From assembly GCF_031458255.1 (NCBI RefSeq), contig NZ_JAVDYC010000001.1, positions 7,426,501-7,490,500 of the forward strand: a stretch of DNA of 64,000 bases, read 5' to 3'. Source of the DNA: Catenuloplanes niger (lineage in GTDB: Bacteria; Actinomycetota; Actinomycetes; Mycobacteriales; Micromonosporaceae). Of the stretch, positions 1-8,729 are shown in pieces (positions within the stretch are counted from its first letter, which is position 1; each line of letters begins with the position of its first letter). The notes beneath the pieces were generated by a model. It was not told the DNA's origin. It made no database searches and saw only the letters and a program-made list of their open reading frames with translations. A program made the position numbers and the translations under genes.

Positions 1-302
1 CGGCCGCGCTGCAGCTTCCGTCCGATGACGAACGAGAGCAGCGCCGACGTCGCCAGTACGCCGGCCACCACGTAGGACACCGGGGTCAGCCGGGCCGGGT
101 CGACGAACTGCTCGTCGCCCGCGAACAGGTCCGCCGGTGCCACCCACAGGATCAGCGCGACGCCCGCCAGCTGCACCAGCCCGCCCAGGTAGTGCAGGAT
201 CGCCAGCACGTGCACGCTCGGCGGCGCCGACCGCCGCATCGGCTGCTGCATCGGCACGGCCGGGTACGCCGCGTAGTGGGGCTGCGCATATCCGTACGAC
301 AT
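1..302 (-). CDS. Small membrane protein, 3' end cut by window edge
   Basis: About 100 codons are visible and the gene continues beyond base 1. The start ATG at 302 is preceded by a good GAGGAG ribosome site. The N-terminus is Tyr/Pro/Gln-rich (MSYGYAQPHYAAYP), which looks like a cytoplasmic proline-rich tail. Two hydrophobic segments follow: a first around residues 29-50 (VLAILHYLGGLVQLAGVALIL) and a second starting near residue 75. The order of a Pro/Tyr-rich head before membrane helices is common in small actinobacterial DUF-type membrane proteins. I cannot assign a function. It lies downstream of cobM on the same strand, 101 bases away. Confidence 0.6.
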   Translation of the reverse strand, partial: MSYGYAQPHYAAYPAVPMQQPMRRSAPPSVHVLAILHYLGGLVQLAGVALILWVAPADLFAGDEQFVDPARLTPVSYVVAGVLATSALLSFVIGRKLQRG

Positions 303-403
303 CGTTCGGCTCCTCGTGATCGGGGTCCGCAACAGCTTCGCGAAGCGCCGCCCCCGCCGAATCCCCGAAACATGCCAGCCGGCCGGAAAGCGCCGGATCC
401 CGC

Positions 404-1147
404 TCAGGTGCGGCAGCGATCCGGGCTGTAGAGGTGGCTGTCCGGGAACGCGGACGCGGTCAGCGCGGGACCGACCACGATCACGGCGGTCCGCCGGATG
501 CCGGCGTCGTGGACCAGCGGCGCGATCGTGTCCAGCGTGCCGCGGAGGATCTGCTCGTCGGGCCGGGACGCCCGGGCCACCACCGCGACCGGGCAGTCCG
601 CGCCGTAGTGCGGGATCAGCTCGGTGACCAGGTGGTCGATCCGCTGGACGGCCAGGTGCAGCACGAGCGTGGCGCCGGACGCGGCCAGCGTGGGCAGCTG
701 CTCGCGCGGCGGCATCGCGGTGGCGCGCTCGGCGGTGCGGGTCAGGATCACGGTCTGCGCGACCTCCGGCACGGTCAGCTCGCGGCGCAGGCTGGCGGCC
801 GCGGCGGCGAACGCGGGCACGCCGGGCACCACGTCGTACGGGATGCCGGCCGCGTCCAGGCGGCGCATCTGCTCGGCCATCGCGGAGAAGACCGACGGGT
901 CACCGGAGTGCAGCCGGGCCACGTCGTGACCGGCCGCGTGCGCCGCCACGAGCGCGTCGACGATCTCGTCGAGCGACATCCGGGCGGTGTCGATCAGCCG
1001 GGCGCCGGGCGGGCACCAGGTGAGCATCTCCGGCGGGACCAGACTGCCGGCGTAGAGGCAGACCGGGCTGGCCGCGATCAGGTCGCGGCCGCGCACGGTG
1101 ATCAGGTCGGCGGCGCCCGGGCCGGCGCCGATGAAGTGCACGGTCAT
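404..1147 (-). CDS. cobM: Precorrin-4 C11-methyltransferase
   Basis: The protein (247 aa) is a complete SAM-dependent uroporphyrinogen/precorrin methyltransferase-family enzyme. It starts [20 protein letters not shown], the family's glycine-rich GAGPGAxDLIT opening. It continues with [12 protein letters not shown], a [11 protein letters not shown] loop and [12 protein letters not shown], all CobM/CbiF hallmarks. It methylates C11 of the corrin precursor in cobalamin synthesis, in the cytoplasm. The ATG overlaps the cobL stop as ATGA at 1144-1147, so the two are translationally coupled. The length is normal for the family. Confidence 0.93.
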   Translation of the reverse strand: MTVHFIGAGPGAADLITVRGRDLIAASPVCLYAGSLVPPEMLTWCPPGARLIDTARMSLDEIVDALVAAHAAGHDVARLHSGDPSVFSAMAEQMRRLDAAGIPYDVVPGVPAFAAAAASLRRELTVPEVAQTVILTRTAERATAMPPREQLPTLAASGATLVLHLAVQRIDHLVTELIPHYGADCPVAVVARASRPDEQILRGTLDTIAPLVHDAGIRRTAVIVVGPALTASAFPDSHLYSPDRCRT

Positions 1148-2349
1148 GATCTGCGTACCGTCCATTGGGTGACCGGGAGTGCGGGACGCCAGGCGGTGAA
1201 GCCACCGACCGCGCCGGCGCGGGATATCTCGATGCGGGTGAGGTCGCCGCCGAGCGTGTCGCGCGCGGCCGTGACCACGCGCTCGGACTCGAGCGTGACC
1301 GCGTTGACGACCAGCCGGCCGCCGGGGCGCAGCGCCGCCCAACAGTGATCGATCATGCCGGGTGCGGTGACGCCGCCACCGACGAAGATCGCGTCCGGTG
1401 GTTCCAGGCCGGCCAGCGCGGCCGGTGCCGCTCCACGGACCAGGACCAGCGACGGTACGCCGAGCGCCGCCGCGTTCCCGGTCAGGCGCGTGGCCCGCGC
1501 CTCGTCCGCCTCGATCGCCACGGCCCGGCAGGACGGGGCGGCGCGCATCCACTCGATCGCGATGCTGCCCGCGCCCGCGCCGACGTCCCAGAGCAGCTGG
1601 CCGGGGATCGGGGCCAGCCGGGCCAGCGTGATCGCGCGGATCTCCCGCTTGGTGAGCTGTCCGTCGTGCTCGTAGGCGTCGTCCGGCAGGCCGGGGACCG
1701 TGGGCAGCAGCGCCGCGTCCGGGCCGGCGACGCAGCGGACCGCGAGCACGTTCAGCGGCGCGGCCTCGGCCAGCGGCCAGCCGGCGGCGGTGCCGGTGAC
1801 GACCCGTTCGTCCGGCCCGTCCAGGTTCTCCAGCACGGTGAGCGCGCTGTCGCCGTACCCCCGGGCGGTCAGCAGCCCGGCCACGGCGGCGGGCGAGCGG
1901 CCGTCGGCGCTCAGCACCAGCAACCGCCGGCCGGGTTGGATCGTCGCGTGCAGCGCGTCGAGCGGCCGGCCGACCACGCTCACCACCGCGGTCTCCTCGA
2001 CCGGCCAGCCCAGCCGGGCACAGGCCAGGGAGATCGACGACGGGTGCGGCACGACCCGGAAGGCGCGTGCGCCGGCCAGCCGGGCGAGCGTGCCGCCGAT
2101 GCCGAAGTGCATCGGGTCGCCGCTGGCCAGCACGCACACCGCGCGGTCCGCGAACGAGTCCAGCAGCCCGGGCAGCGCGGGCATCAGGGGCGACGGCCAC
2201 GGTACGCGGTGCGCCGCGATCTCCGCCGGGATCAGCGCGAGCTGCCGGTCGCCGCCGAGCAGCACGCCGGCGTCGGCGATCACGGCCCGGCCGGCGGGCC
2301 CCAGCCCGTCCCAGCCGTCGGCCCCGATCCCGACCACGGTGACGCTCAC
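1144..2349 (-). CDS. cobL: Precorrin-6Y C5,15-methyltransferase (decarboxylating), CbiE-CbiT fusion
   Basis: An N-terminal CbiE-type methyltransferase domain ([15 protein letters not shown], then [17 protein letters not shown]) is fused to a C-terminal CbiT-type Rossmann methyltransferase ([32 protein letters not shown]). This is the CobL two-domain layout that methylates C5 and C15 and decarboxylates the acetate side chain. I chose the GTG at 2349, just before the conserved VSVTVVGIG. The frame stays open to an ATG at 2460, which would add 37 Arg/Pro/Gly residues encoded by an 18-bp tandem repeat. That extension has no family counterpart, but the GTG has no clear ribosome site, so the start is uncertain. 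It is coupled to cobM. Confidence 0.9.
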   Translation of the reverse strand: MSVTVVGIGADGWDGLGPAGRAVIADAGVLLGGDRQLALIPAEIAAHRVPWPSPLMPALPGLLDSFADRAVCVLASGDPMHFGIGGTLARLAGARAFRVVPHPSSISLACARLGWPVEETAVVSVVGRPLDALHATIQPGRRLLVLSADGRSPAAVAGLLTARGYGDSALTVLENLDGPDERVVTGTAAGWPLAEAAPLNVLAVRCVAGPDAALLPTVPGLPDDAYEHDGQLTKREIRAITLARLAPIPGQLLWDVGAGAGSIAIEWMRAAPSCRAVAIEADEARATRLTGNAAALGVPSLVLVRGAAPAALAGLEPPDAIFVGGGVTAPGMIDHCWAALRPGGRLVVNAVTLESERVVTAARDTLGGDLTRIEISRAGAVGGFTAWRPALPVTQWTVRRS

Positions 2350-2351
2350 GC

Positions 2352-2460
2352 CGGGCCGCCCGGGCCGCCCGGGCCGCGCTGGTCGCCCGGGCCGCGCTGG
2401 TTGCCCGGGCCGCGCTGGTCGCACGGGCCGCGCTGGTCGCACGGGGCCGGCGTGGTGCAC
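2352..2460. repeat. 18-bp tandem repeat next to cobL start
   Basis: Five 18-bp units built on GGGCCGCGCTGGTCGC begin at 2371, 2389, 2407, 2425 and 2443. Two 9-bp half units (CGGGCCGCC) precede them. The period is a multiple of three, so the cobL frame stays open and would read six-residue Arg/Pro/Ala-Gly units. It could be an expanded 5' leader or a translated N-terminal extension of CobL. Confidence 0.85.
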
Positions 2461-2530
2461 CCGCCGGTCCGCCGCGAGGCCGTCGCCGGGCGGCTGCGGC
2501 CGGCGCGGCGCGGGGTGCTCGGTGCGCCGC

Positions 2531-2938
2531 TCATCGGACGTTGCCCAGCACCCGGGTCAGGGTGATCTCGAGGATGACGCGGTTCGGGTTGACCCGGGGG
2601 ACGCGGTAGCGCTCGGCGTAGCGGCGTTCCGCGTCCGCCACGAAGTCCGGCTCGGTGCGCACCCGCGCGCGGCCCTCGACCGTCGACCAGCGGCGGCCGT
2701 CGACCGAGCAGAGCGCGACCGTGCCGGTGGCCGCGGCGTTGCGGGCCTTCGTGCTGGTGGCGGACGTGAGCACCAGCGCGGTTCCGGCCGCCCAGTTGAT
2801 CACCGCGCCGACCGGGGTCACGTGCGGTGTGCCGTTCGGGCGCAGCGTGGTGAGCGTGCACAGGTGCCGCTCGGTCCAGAACTCCCGGAACTCGTCCCCG
2901 ATGTCCGCCGGACCCCGCCGGCGCTGCACGCTGCTCAC
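2531..2938 (-). CDS. PPOX-class (F420/flavin-binding split-barrel) protein
   Basis: The 135-aa protein has the pyridoxamine 5'-phosphate oxidase-like split-barrel pattern. It contains EFWTERHLCTLTTLRPNGTPHVTPVGA, where a strand with Thr/Arg and the NGTPHVTPV turn line the cofactor site, and later VALCSVDGRRWSTVEGRA. Actinobacterial relatives of this length are often F420-dependent reductases or heme-utilisation-like proteins. The substrate is unknown. It starts at GTG 2938. The downstream repeat separates it from cobL, so a shared cobalamin role is not supported. Confidence 0.75.
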   Translation of the reverse strand: MSSVQRRRGPADIGDEFREFWTERHLCTLTTLRPNGTPHVTPVGAVINWAAGTALVLTSATSTKARNAAATGTVALCSVDGRRWSTVEGRARVRTEPDFVADAERRYAERYRVPRVNPNRVILEITLTRVLGNVR

Positions 2939-3618
2939 CGCACGAACAGTGCCAGACCGCCCACCCGCCGCTCACCCGGCCCCGCACCCCGGTGACGCAG
3001 CACCCAGCCCACCGCACGCGCGCTGCCCGCCCCGGCATGTGCTCAGCCCGGCTCCGCGTCCCGGTGACGCAGCAACCCGTTCGTCGCGCGCGTGCTGTCG
3101 GCGCTCGCGTCCGGTGACGCGGCATCCGTTCGGCGTGTGCCGCTCGCCCGGCCCCGCGTCCCGGTGACGCAGCAACCGGTTCGTCGCGCGCGTGCTGTCG
3201 GCGCTCGCGTCCGGTGATGCGGTAGCCGCTCGGCGTGTGCCGCTCGCCCGGCCCTCGCGTCCCGGTGACGCGGCATCCGCTTCGTCGCGCGCGTGCTGTC
3301 GGCGCTCGCGTCCGGTGATGCGGTAGCCGCCCGGTGAGTGCCGCTCGCCCGGCCCTCGCGTCCCGGTGACGCGGCATCCGCTTCGTCGCGCGCTGCTCGC
3401 CCGGCCCCGCGTCCCGACGACGAGGCGCCGAGCTGGGCGCGTGCCGGGTTCGCGTCCGGGGAGGCGTCCGGTGCGCGGCATCCGCCGGCAGGCGGGTGCG
3501 CCGGGGCTGTGGGACGCGGCGCCGGCCGGCTCCGGTGTGGTGGAACCCGGCGCGCGGCGCCGGTGCGCGGCGGTCTCGGCGGGATCGCGCCGGATTCCGC
3601 CGTCGCCGGGTTGCGGCG
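2939..3618. other. 680-bp intergenic region, no credible gene
   Basis: No frame here has family-like sequence. The open frames on the minus strand read as Arg/Ala/Pro-rich repeat translations. The first part (2983-3480) is the 50-bp-period palindrome array described separately. The rest (3480-3618) is unremarkable GC-rich DNA lying beyond the 3' end of the EamA-type transporter gene. Confidence 0.7.
3056..3480. repeat. Array of short palindromes at 50-51 bp spacing
   Basis: The core GCGTC-(C)CGGT-GACGC is a 5-bp inverted repeat. It starts at 3056, 3107, 3156, 3207 (GATGC variant), 3257, 3308 (GATGC variant) and 3358, with degraded copies at 3409 and 3464 and a partial one near 2985. Spacings are 51, 49, 51, 50, 51, 50 and 51. 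Spacers alternate between two types, one containing TTCGTCGCGCGCGTGCTGTC and one containing CCGCTCGCCCGGCCC, so the true unit is about 100 bp and was duplicated in tandem. There is no cas gene and the spacers are not unique, so this is not a CRISPR array. Confidence 0.9.
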
Positions 3619-4965
3619 TCAGTTGTTGGGGCGGCGGCCCGGGCGGGGGTAGAAGCCGCGACCGGGGCGGATCAGGCGGCGGCGCGGGCCGCCGGGGACC
3701 GCGCATGACGGCACGCCACGGTCGCCGACCGCGATCTGCGCCCGGCGGCGGCCCGGGATGACCGCGGCCGCGTCCGGCAACGCGGCGCCGTCGCGTGGGG
3801 CGGGCGCCGGGTCGCCGTCGCGGGACGCGGCACCGGCCTCGTGCGGGACGGCCGGGCCACGGGTGGCCGCGGCGGCGCGCGAGCCGATGTCACCGGCACC
3901 GGCACCGGCACCGGGATCACGGGAACCGGTGTTGCCGGCGGAGGCAGCCCGGGAACCGGTGCCGCGGGCCGAGGCACCCTGCGAAGCGGTATCGGCGGCG
4001 CCCCGAGCAGCGGCACCGGAAGCAGCGGCACCGGAAGCAGCGGCACCGGAAGCGGTGTCGCCCGAAGCGGTGGCGTTGGTGGTCGCCGGGGCCGGGGTGC
4101 CGGCCGCGTCGGTCTCCGGCGTCTCGGTGATCTCGGTGTCCTCGCCGTCGGCCGGCCGGGTGAGCAGCAGCACGCCCGCGATCGCCAGCACGCCACCGGT
4201 GGCCGCCACACCGCCGCCGGCGACGCCGCCGACGAACCGCTCGTCCAGCAGCAGCATGCCGATCACCGCGGACGCGACCGGGTTCGTCAGCGACACCGTG
4301 GCCAGCGGCGCGCCGAGCCCGCCGTCGCGGTACGCGGCCTGGGAGAGCAGCACCCCGGCGGACATGAACGCGGCCAGCGTGAACGCGGCGGGGGACAGGA
4401 TCGCGAGCGGGCCGGAGGAGGTGACCTGCAGCGACACGGTCTGGGTGAGCGCGGACGAGCAGGCGAACGCGATGCCGGACGCGACCGCGTAGAGCAGCCC
4501 GGACGACGTGGCCGCGTGGATCTGCCGGGCCAGCAGCGTCAGGCCGAGCACGACTCCGCCGCCGAGCATGGCCACGGTCAGCACCTCGGTGGAGTCCAGC
4601 TCCCGGGCGCTGCCCATCGGCGCGGTGATGACCAGCAGGCCGAGCCCGGCGATGGTGAGCGAGGCGCCGCGCCAGTGCACGGCGGCGACCCGGCGGCCGA
4701 TCACGGCCGCGCCCATCGGCAGCGCGAAGACCAGCGTGAGCAGGCCGAGCGGCTGGACGATGCTGAGCGGCCCGTACGCGAGCGCGCCGACGTGCAGGCC
4801 GGCGCCGGCGCCGTTGAGCGCCACGGAGAGCCACCAGTGCGGGATGCGGAGCGACGCGAGGATGCCGGTGCCGTGCGCGGCCACCCGCTCCTGGACCACC
4901 GCGCCCGCGGCGTAGGCGCTCGCGGAGGCGATGCTGAGCGTGATGGCTATCGCCAGGGCGTTCAT
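3619..4965 (-). CDS. EamA/DMT-type membrane transporter with long low-complexity tail
   Basis: Residues 1 to about 275 contain nine or ten hydrophobic helices typical of drug/metabolite (EamA) exporters and of the related actinobacterial magnesium-transporter-like DMT proteins. Landmarks are the start MNALAIAITLSIASASAYA, then GPLSIVQPLGLLTLVFALP and a second half with ATVSLTNPVASAVIGMLLLDE. The substrate is unknown. The last 170 residues are Ala/Ser/Gly/Thr-rich, include three perfect 15-bp repeats, and end in a basic stretch (RRRLIRPGRGFYPRPGRR). A tail this long is not part of the family fold and is probably a cytoplasmic extension grown by repeat expansion. Confidence 0.8.
   Translation of the reverse strand: MNALAIAITLSIASASAYAAGAVVQERVAAHGTGILASLRIPHWWLSVALNGAGAGLHVGALAYGPLSIVQPLGLLTLVFALPMGAAVIGRRVAAVHWRGASLTIAGLGLLVITAPMGSARELDSTEVLTVAMLGGGVVLGLTLLARQIHAATSSGLLYAVASGIAFACSSALTQTVSLQVTSSGPLAILSPAAFTLAAFMSAGVLLSQAAYRDGGLGAPLATVSLTNPVASAVIGMLLLDERFVGGVAGGGVAATGGVLAIAGVLLLTRPADGEDTEITETPETDAAGTPAPATTNATASGDTASGAAASGAAASGAAARGAADTASQGASARGTGSRAASAGNTGSRDPGAGAGAGDIGSRAAAATRGPAVPHEAGAASRDGDPAPAPRDGAALPDAAAVIPGRRRAQIAVGDRGVPSCAVPGGPRRRLIRPGRGFYPRPGRRPNN
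4006..4050. repeat. Three perfect 15-bp tandem repeats in transporter tail
   Basis: AGCAGCGGCACCGGA is repeated at 4006, 4021 and 4036. In the minus-strand gene it encodes repeated five-residue Ala/Ser/Gly units. The reading frame is kept. Confidence 0.85.
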
Positions 4966-5088
4966 ATCGCTGACCAGACCGGACCATGCGTCGTCATGCT
5001 CTCAACGATCCCCCATTGATCGGCGGCAGTCGTCCGGATAACGAGTGATTGTTGCGTAGAGCACGTGTCATACCTCAGATTGTGACCA

Positions 5089-5104
5089 TCATCCTTGAGG
5101 ATGA
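5089..5104 (-). terminator. Weak hairpin after the GCS2 gene
   Basis: TCATCC-TTGA-GGATGA forms a 6-bp stem with a 4-nt loop eight bases beyond the stop of the minus-strand ligase gene. No T-run follows, so its role as a terminator is tentative. Confidence 0.35.
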
Positions 5105-5111
5105 CGTCGCC

Positions 5112-6584
5112 TCAGTCCCACTCGTGCACCGGACGGTTCGTGTGCATGTGGTCCAGGTAGCGGCCGAGCATCTCGTGCAGCGCGTCGGTCCGCGAGAGGT
5201 TGGCGCGGTCCTCCAGGTCACGCACCGTCTCGACCTGCCAGGTGGCGCCGTTCGCGGAGGCCAGGCAGCGCGCCTCGATCACGCCGAGCAGCCGGTCGCG
5301 TTCGTCCGCGCGGACGCCCCAGGCGTCCAGCCCCTGGTGTGCCAGCGGCAGCAGCCGGCGCAGCACCAGCTCGGTGACCGGCAGCGTGCCCGCATCCGGC
5401 CAGTAGACGGACGCGCCGATGCCGTGCCGGGACGCGGCGTGGAAGTTCTCCTCCGCGGCGCCGAAGGACATCCGGGACCAGAGCGGGCGTTCCGCCTCGG
5501 CCAGCGCACGGACCAGCCCGAAGTAGAACGCGCCGTTCGCCAGCGTGTCGACCACGGTCGGGCCGGCCGGCAGCGTCCGGTTCTCCACGCGCAGGTGCGG
5601 TACGCCGTCCACGACGTCGTACACCGGGCGGTTCCAGCGGTAGATGGTGCCGTTGTGCAGGCGCAGCTCGGGCAGGCTGGGCGTCTCGCCGCGGGACAGC
5701 GTCTCGACCGGGTCGTCGTCCTCGCAGACCGGCAGCAGCGCGGGGAAGTACCGGACGTTCTCCTCGAACAGGTCGAACACCGAGGTGATCCACCGCTCGC
5801 CGAACCACACGCGTGGCCGTACCCCCTGGGCCTTGATCTCTTCTGATCTGGTGTCCGTGGCCTGCTCGAAGAGCGGGATGCGGGTCTCCCGCCACAGCTC
5901 CCGGCCGAGCAGGTAGGGGGAGTTGGCGCCGAGCGCGACCTGCACGCCCGCGATGCTCTGCGCCGCGTTCCAGTACGCGGCGAAGTCGTCCGGGCTGACC
6001 TGGAGGTGGAACTGGGTGCTGGTGCAGGCGGCCTCCGGCACGACCGTGTCCGCGGTCAGCTCCAGCCGTTCCGCGCCGTCGATCCGGATGTCCAGGTCCT
6101 CGCCGCGGGCCGCGAAGATCTGCTCGTTGAGCAGCTGGTAGCGCGGGTTCACCGAGAGCGACTCGAGCGTGAGGTGCTCCGGCCGCAGCGTGGGCAGGAT
6201 GCCGATCATCGCCATCCGCGCGCCGACGGCCCGGGCCTTGGACTCGGCCTCGTTCAGGCTGTCCCGGAGATGCTTCTCGAAGCCGGTCAGTCCGCCCTCG
6301 GACAGCGCCAGCGGCGGTACGTTTATCTCGATGTTGAACTGGCCCAGCTCGGTCTGGAACGCCGGGTCCGCGATCGCGGCGAGCACGTCCGCGTTGCGCA
6401 TGGCCGGGTCCGCGCCCGGGTCCACCAGGTTGAACTCGATCTCCAGGCCGGTGAGCGGCCGCTCCGCGTCGAAGCGGTGCTCGGCCAGCATCTCGGCCAG
6501 GACGTCCAGGCAGCGCCGGATCTTCTGCCGGTACCTCGCACGGTCCTCGCGGGTGAACTCCCGCGGACCGACCTCCTCGCCCAT
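5112..6584 (-). CDS. GCS2-family glutamate-cysteine ligase-like enzyme
   Basis: This 490-aa protein belongs to the GCS2 carboxylate-amine ligase family. GLEIEFNLVD near residues 46-55 gives the metal/glutamate-binding strand, and ELGQFNIEINVPP, SVNPRYQLLNEQIF and LRVENRTLPAGPTVVD follow as in actinobacterial homologues of about 500 aa. Such enzymes join an amino acid to a gamma-carboxylate using ATP. Actinomycetes normally use mycothiol rather than glutathione, so the true product may be gamma-glutamylcysteine or another gamma-glutamyl compound. It is a single gene, not in an operon. A GGAAGG purine run lies upstream of the ATG. Confidence 0.85.
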   Translation of the reverse strand: MGEEVGPREFTREDRARYRQKIRRCLDVLAEMLAEHRFDAERPLTGLEIEFNLVDPGADPAMRNADVLAAIADPAFQTELGQFNIEINVPPLALSEGGLTGFEKHLRDSLNEAESKARAVGARMAMIGILPTLRPEHLTLESLSVNPRYQLLNEQIFAARGEDLDIRIDGAERLELTADTVVPEAACTSTQFHLQVSPDDFAAYWNAAQSIAGVQVALGANSPYLLGRELWRETRIPLFEQATDTRSEEIKAQGVRPRVWFGERWITSVFDLFEENVRYFPALLPVCEDDDPVETLSRGETPSLPELRLHNGTIYRWNRPVYDVVDGVPHLRVENRTLPAGPTVVDTLANGAFYFGLVRALAEAERPLWSRMSFGAAEENFHAASRHGIGASVYWPDAGTLPVTELVLRRLLPLAHQGLDAWGVRADERDRLLGVIEARCLASANGATWQVETVRDLEDRANLSRTDALHEMLGRYLDHMHTNRPVHEWD

Positions 6585-6665
6585 GAGCGCCGCCGCCTTC
6601 CAGAAACGTCCCAGGCACCTCTTATTACGATCTGCTACTCATCATTTCCAACCGGGGGAGGAATC

Positions 6666-7043
6666 ATGCGACGCGCCGCGTTGTCCCTGTTCTCGATCGT
6701 GGCGATCGCCGAGGCATGCTCCTGGACCGGGCTGCTCATCGGCATGTTCTTCAAGTACGTGGTGGTCGGCAACGAGATCGGCGTGAAGATCTTCGGGCCG
6801 ATCCACGGCGCGCTGTTCACCGCCTACGTGGTGCTGACCCTGGCGGTCGCCTGGCTGAACCGGTGGCGTTGGACGACCGCGCTGGTCGCGCTGGCCTGTT
6901 CGATCCCGCCGCTGGCCACGCTCGCCTTCGAGCGGTGGGCGCGGCGCCGGGGACTACTGCAGAACCACCCACAGCGTCACGGCGAGCCCGATGATGACGA
7001 GGCCGGCGGCGGCCTGGAGCAGCATGCCAGGGCCGAGGTGTGA
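6666..7043 (+). CDS. DUF3817-type small integral membrane protein
   Basis: A strong ribosome site (GGGGGAGGAATC) precedes the ATG at 6666. The 125-aa protein has three hydrophobic helices, including LFSIVAIAEACSWTGLLIGM and a loop GPIHGALFTAYVVLTL. The pattern EA.S......K.......K..GPIHG is typical of the DUF3817 family, whose function is unknown. The last 30 residues are hydrophilic and encoded in the region where the opposite-strand gene ends, giving a 90-bp 3' overlap. Confidence 0.8.
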   Translation: MRRAALSLFSIVAIAEACSWTGLLIGMFFKYVVVGNEIGVKIFGPIHGALFTAYVVLTLAVAWLNRWRWTTALVALACSIPPLATLAFERWARRRGLLQNHPQRHGEPDDDEAGGGLEQHARAEV

Positions 7044-7517
7044 CCAGATGGTCGGCGGGTGCGGGACGATCACCTGCTGCGTGGTGATGTTGACGATCCG
7101 CTCGACCCGCGGCTGAAGCTGCGGGTCCTTCTGCGGGCGCACTCTGACCTGGATGTGGTCCTGCCGGAGGATCGTGCTCTGGCCGACGTGGCCGTGCAGC
7201 TCCATCTCGTAGAGCTGGCCGTCGTCGCCGCGGATGCGCATCGGCGTGACCAGGAACTCCGGCCCCTTCTTCAGTTCCTTGAACTTGCGCCGTGTCGCGC
7301 CGCTGCCGGCCGCGCCGCGCACCAGCGAGAGCAGCGCGGTGCCGACCAGCTGGGCCGTGGTCGCGGCCACGAAGACGAGCATCAGGATCGGCTGGTCGAC
7401 CTTGAGTTCGCGGGTGTAGCCGGCGAGGTAGTTGAGGAACCGGCCGGTCACCACGGGACCGAATCGGCGGACGACGGGCTCCGGGAAGAGCTCCTTGTCC
7501 CAGACTGCCTCGGGCAT
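6954..7517 (-). CDS. Conserved hypothetical protein with two membrane segments
   Basis: I place the start at the ATG at 7517 (MPEAVWDKELFPEPVVRRFG), which has a GGAG site seven bases upstream. Frames further 5' look non-coding. The 187-aa protein has a hydrophobic stretch near residues 43-62 (LMLVFVAATTAQLVGTALLSL), a charged middle (RRKFKELKKGPEFLVTPMRI, then DGQLYEMELHGHVG) and a C-terminal membrane anchor. The central beta-rich part could be a soluble sensor or adaptor. I do not recognise the family. It is convergent with and overlaps the DUF3817 gene. Confidence 0.65.
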   Translation of the reverse strand: MPEAVWDKELFPEPVVRRFGPVVTGRFLNYLAGYTRELKVDQPILMLVFVAATTAQLVGTALLSLVRGAAGSGATRRKFKELKKGPEFLVTPMRIRGDDGQLYEMELHGHVGQSTILRQDHIQVRVRPQKDPQLQPRVERIVNITTQQVIVPHPPTIWSHLGPGMLLQAAAGLVIIGLAVTLWVVLQ

Positions 7518-7756
7518 GGGTGTCACTCCGTTTCTGCTGCCACCGATGGAACGCCGGATGAGCGTGGCACCCTTCGATTCTACTTTTCGTAGCCGATAGG
7601 CGACATTGAGTGAATCGCGCGTGAGAACAAGCTCCAACAACCCCAAAACGCCCACACGGTACGGGTACGCCGCGCGCGGATGGGCCTTTCCGCCGCGCCG
7701 ACCCCCGGTTTCGAGGGAAGATATCGGGCATAGGCCGCGGATCATCTGGGGGAACA

Positions 7757-8263
7757 GTGCTGAGCAGCCACTCGTACATCAATCCGGAGAGCGTCTTCGC
7801 GCAGACGGCGCTGGAGATGGTGGCGACCCACGGACCGGAGAACGGGGCCTCGGACGACACCATGTGTGACCGCTGCCAGCAGCCGCTGCCCTGCCCGCCG
7901 GTGCGCAACGCGATCCCGGTGCTCGAGGCGGCGGGCCTGCCGGTCTACCCGGCCGGCAGCGCCGAGGCGCGCCGTGCCGCGGCCGAGGCGGCGCTGGGCC
8001 GCACGGCCGGGCCGCCGTCCGGTGCCACGCTGCCCGGCGCCTCGAGGTCCACGCTCCCCGGCCTGCCCGAGGCGACGCTGCCCGGGCTGCCGGAGGGCGC
8101 GCTGCCCGAGGATGCGCTGACCGGCCGGTCCGAGGGTGCGGTGCCGGAGGGGGAGCCGGTCGAGGCGGCCGTGGGTGCGCCGGCCGCAGACCGGAGTGCG
8201 CCCACGTCGCCGGCCGGCCCGCCGACATGGCCGGACCCGACCTCGGTGCGCGCGGTCGCCTGA
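7757..8263 (+). CDS. Hypothetical protein with CxxC knuckle and LPG-rich tail
   Basis: It starts at GTG 7757 with GGGGGAA just upstream. The first 60 residues are compact and include CDRCQQPLPC, a C-x2-C-x5-C cluster that could bind zinc. After that come an Ala/Arg-rich helix and a tail made of LPG-containing repeats (GATLPG, STLPGLPE, ATLPGLPE), then Ala/Pro-rich sequence. The tail looks like repeat expansion. The function is unknown. The gene stands alone, divergent from the membrane protein at 7517. Confidence 0.55.
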   Translation: MLSSHSYINPESVFAQTALEMVATHGPENGASDDTMCDRCQQPLPCPPVRNAIPVLEAAGLPVYPAGSAEARRAAAEAALGRTAGPPSGATLPGASRSTLPGLPEATLPGLPEGALPEDALTGRSEGAVPEGEPVEAAVGAPAADRSAPTSPAGPPTWPDPTSVRAVA

Positions 8264-8270
8264 CCCGCGG

Positions 8271-8669
8271 CTACTCCGCGTCGGTCCGCAGCGCCGCCCA
8301 GACGACCTTGCCGCCGTCGGGCAGCGCCAGGCTGCCCCACGCCTGTGACATCTCGCCGACCAGCAGCAGGCCGCGGCCGCCCGGCGTGTGCGGGTCCGGG
8401 TGGGTGGGCACGGCCGGCCGTGGGCTGCCGTCGCGCACCGCGAGCAGCAGTTTTCCGTCCGCGATCGCGAGCGTCATGTCCATCGGGGTGCCGGCGTGCC
8501 GGACCGCGTTCGTGACCAGCTCGCTGGCGATCACGCAGGCGGTGTCCGCGACCGCGGGCACGTTCCACCGGGTGCAGGCGTCGACGACCAGGTGCCGGGC
8601 TGCCCGACTGGAGTCCGCGACCGGCGGCAGCGAGGCCCGGACCGTATGGTGCGAGGGCTGGGCTGTCAT
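8271..8669 (-). CDS. RsbW-like ATP-binding protein (HATPase, anti-sigma type)
   Basis: This single-domain protein of 132 aa has a histidine-kinase-type ATPase fold: the N box reads ACVIASELVTNAVRHAGTP and the G boxes read LLLAVRDGSPR and HTPGGRGLLLVGEMSQAWG. Such proteins are abundant in actinomycetes and bind ATP to phosphorylate or sequester anti-sigma-factor antagonists or sigma factors. No partner is adjacent. The start ATG at 8669 gives the normal family length. The frame stays open far upstream, but that part is not conserved-looking. A perfect inverted repeat lies about 60 bases upstream. Confidence 0.85.
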   Translation of the reverse strand: MTAQPSHHTVRASLPPVADSSRAARHLVVDACTRWNVPAVADTACVIASELVTNAVRHAGTPMDMTLAIADGKLLLAVRDGSPRPAVPTHPDPHTPGGRGLLLVGEMSQAWGSLALPDGGKVVWAALRTDAE

Positions 8670-8729
8670 CACTGGCGACGGTCTTCCCGCTCGGCGGTAC
8701 GCGTTCGTAGCAGGCGACCAATACCCACG

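Noticed and set aside
404-2200. A single 598-codon frame joining CobM to upstream sequence
   Set aside because: Only the last 247 codons are CobM. The upstream part is CobL read in the wrong frame, and the ATGA overlap shows two genes.
2461-2530. Cobalamin riboswitch before cobL
   Set aside because: I found no B12-box-like motif or conserved stems in this short gap.
3056-3480. CRISPR array
   Set aside because: Both the palindrome and the spacers recur, spacers are not unique and there is no cas gene.
2972-3706. A 244-codon minus-strand frame
   Set aside because: It is a translation of the 50-bp-period repeat field with Arg/Thr/Ala repeats and no start context.
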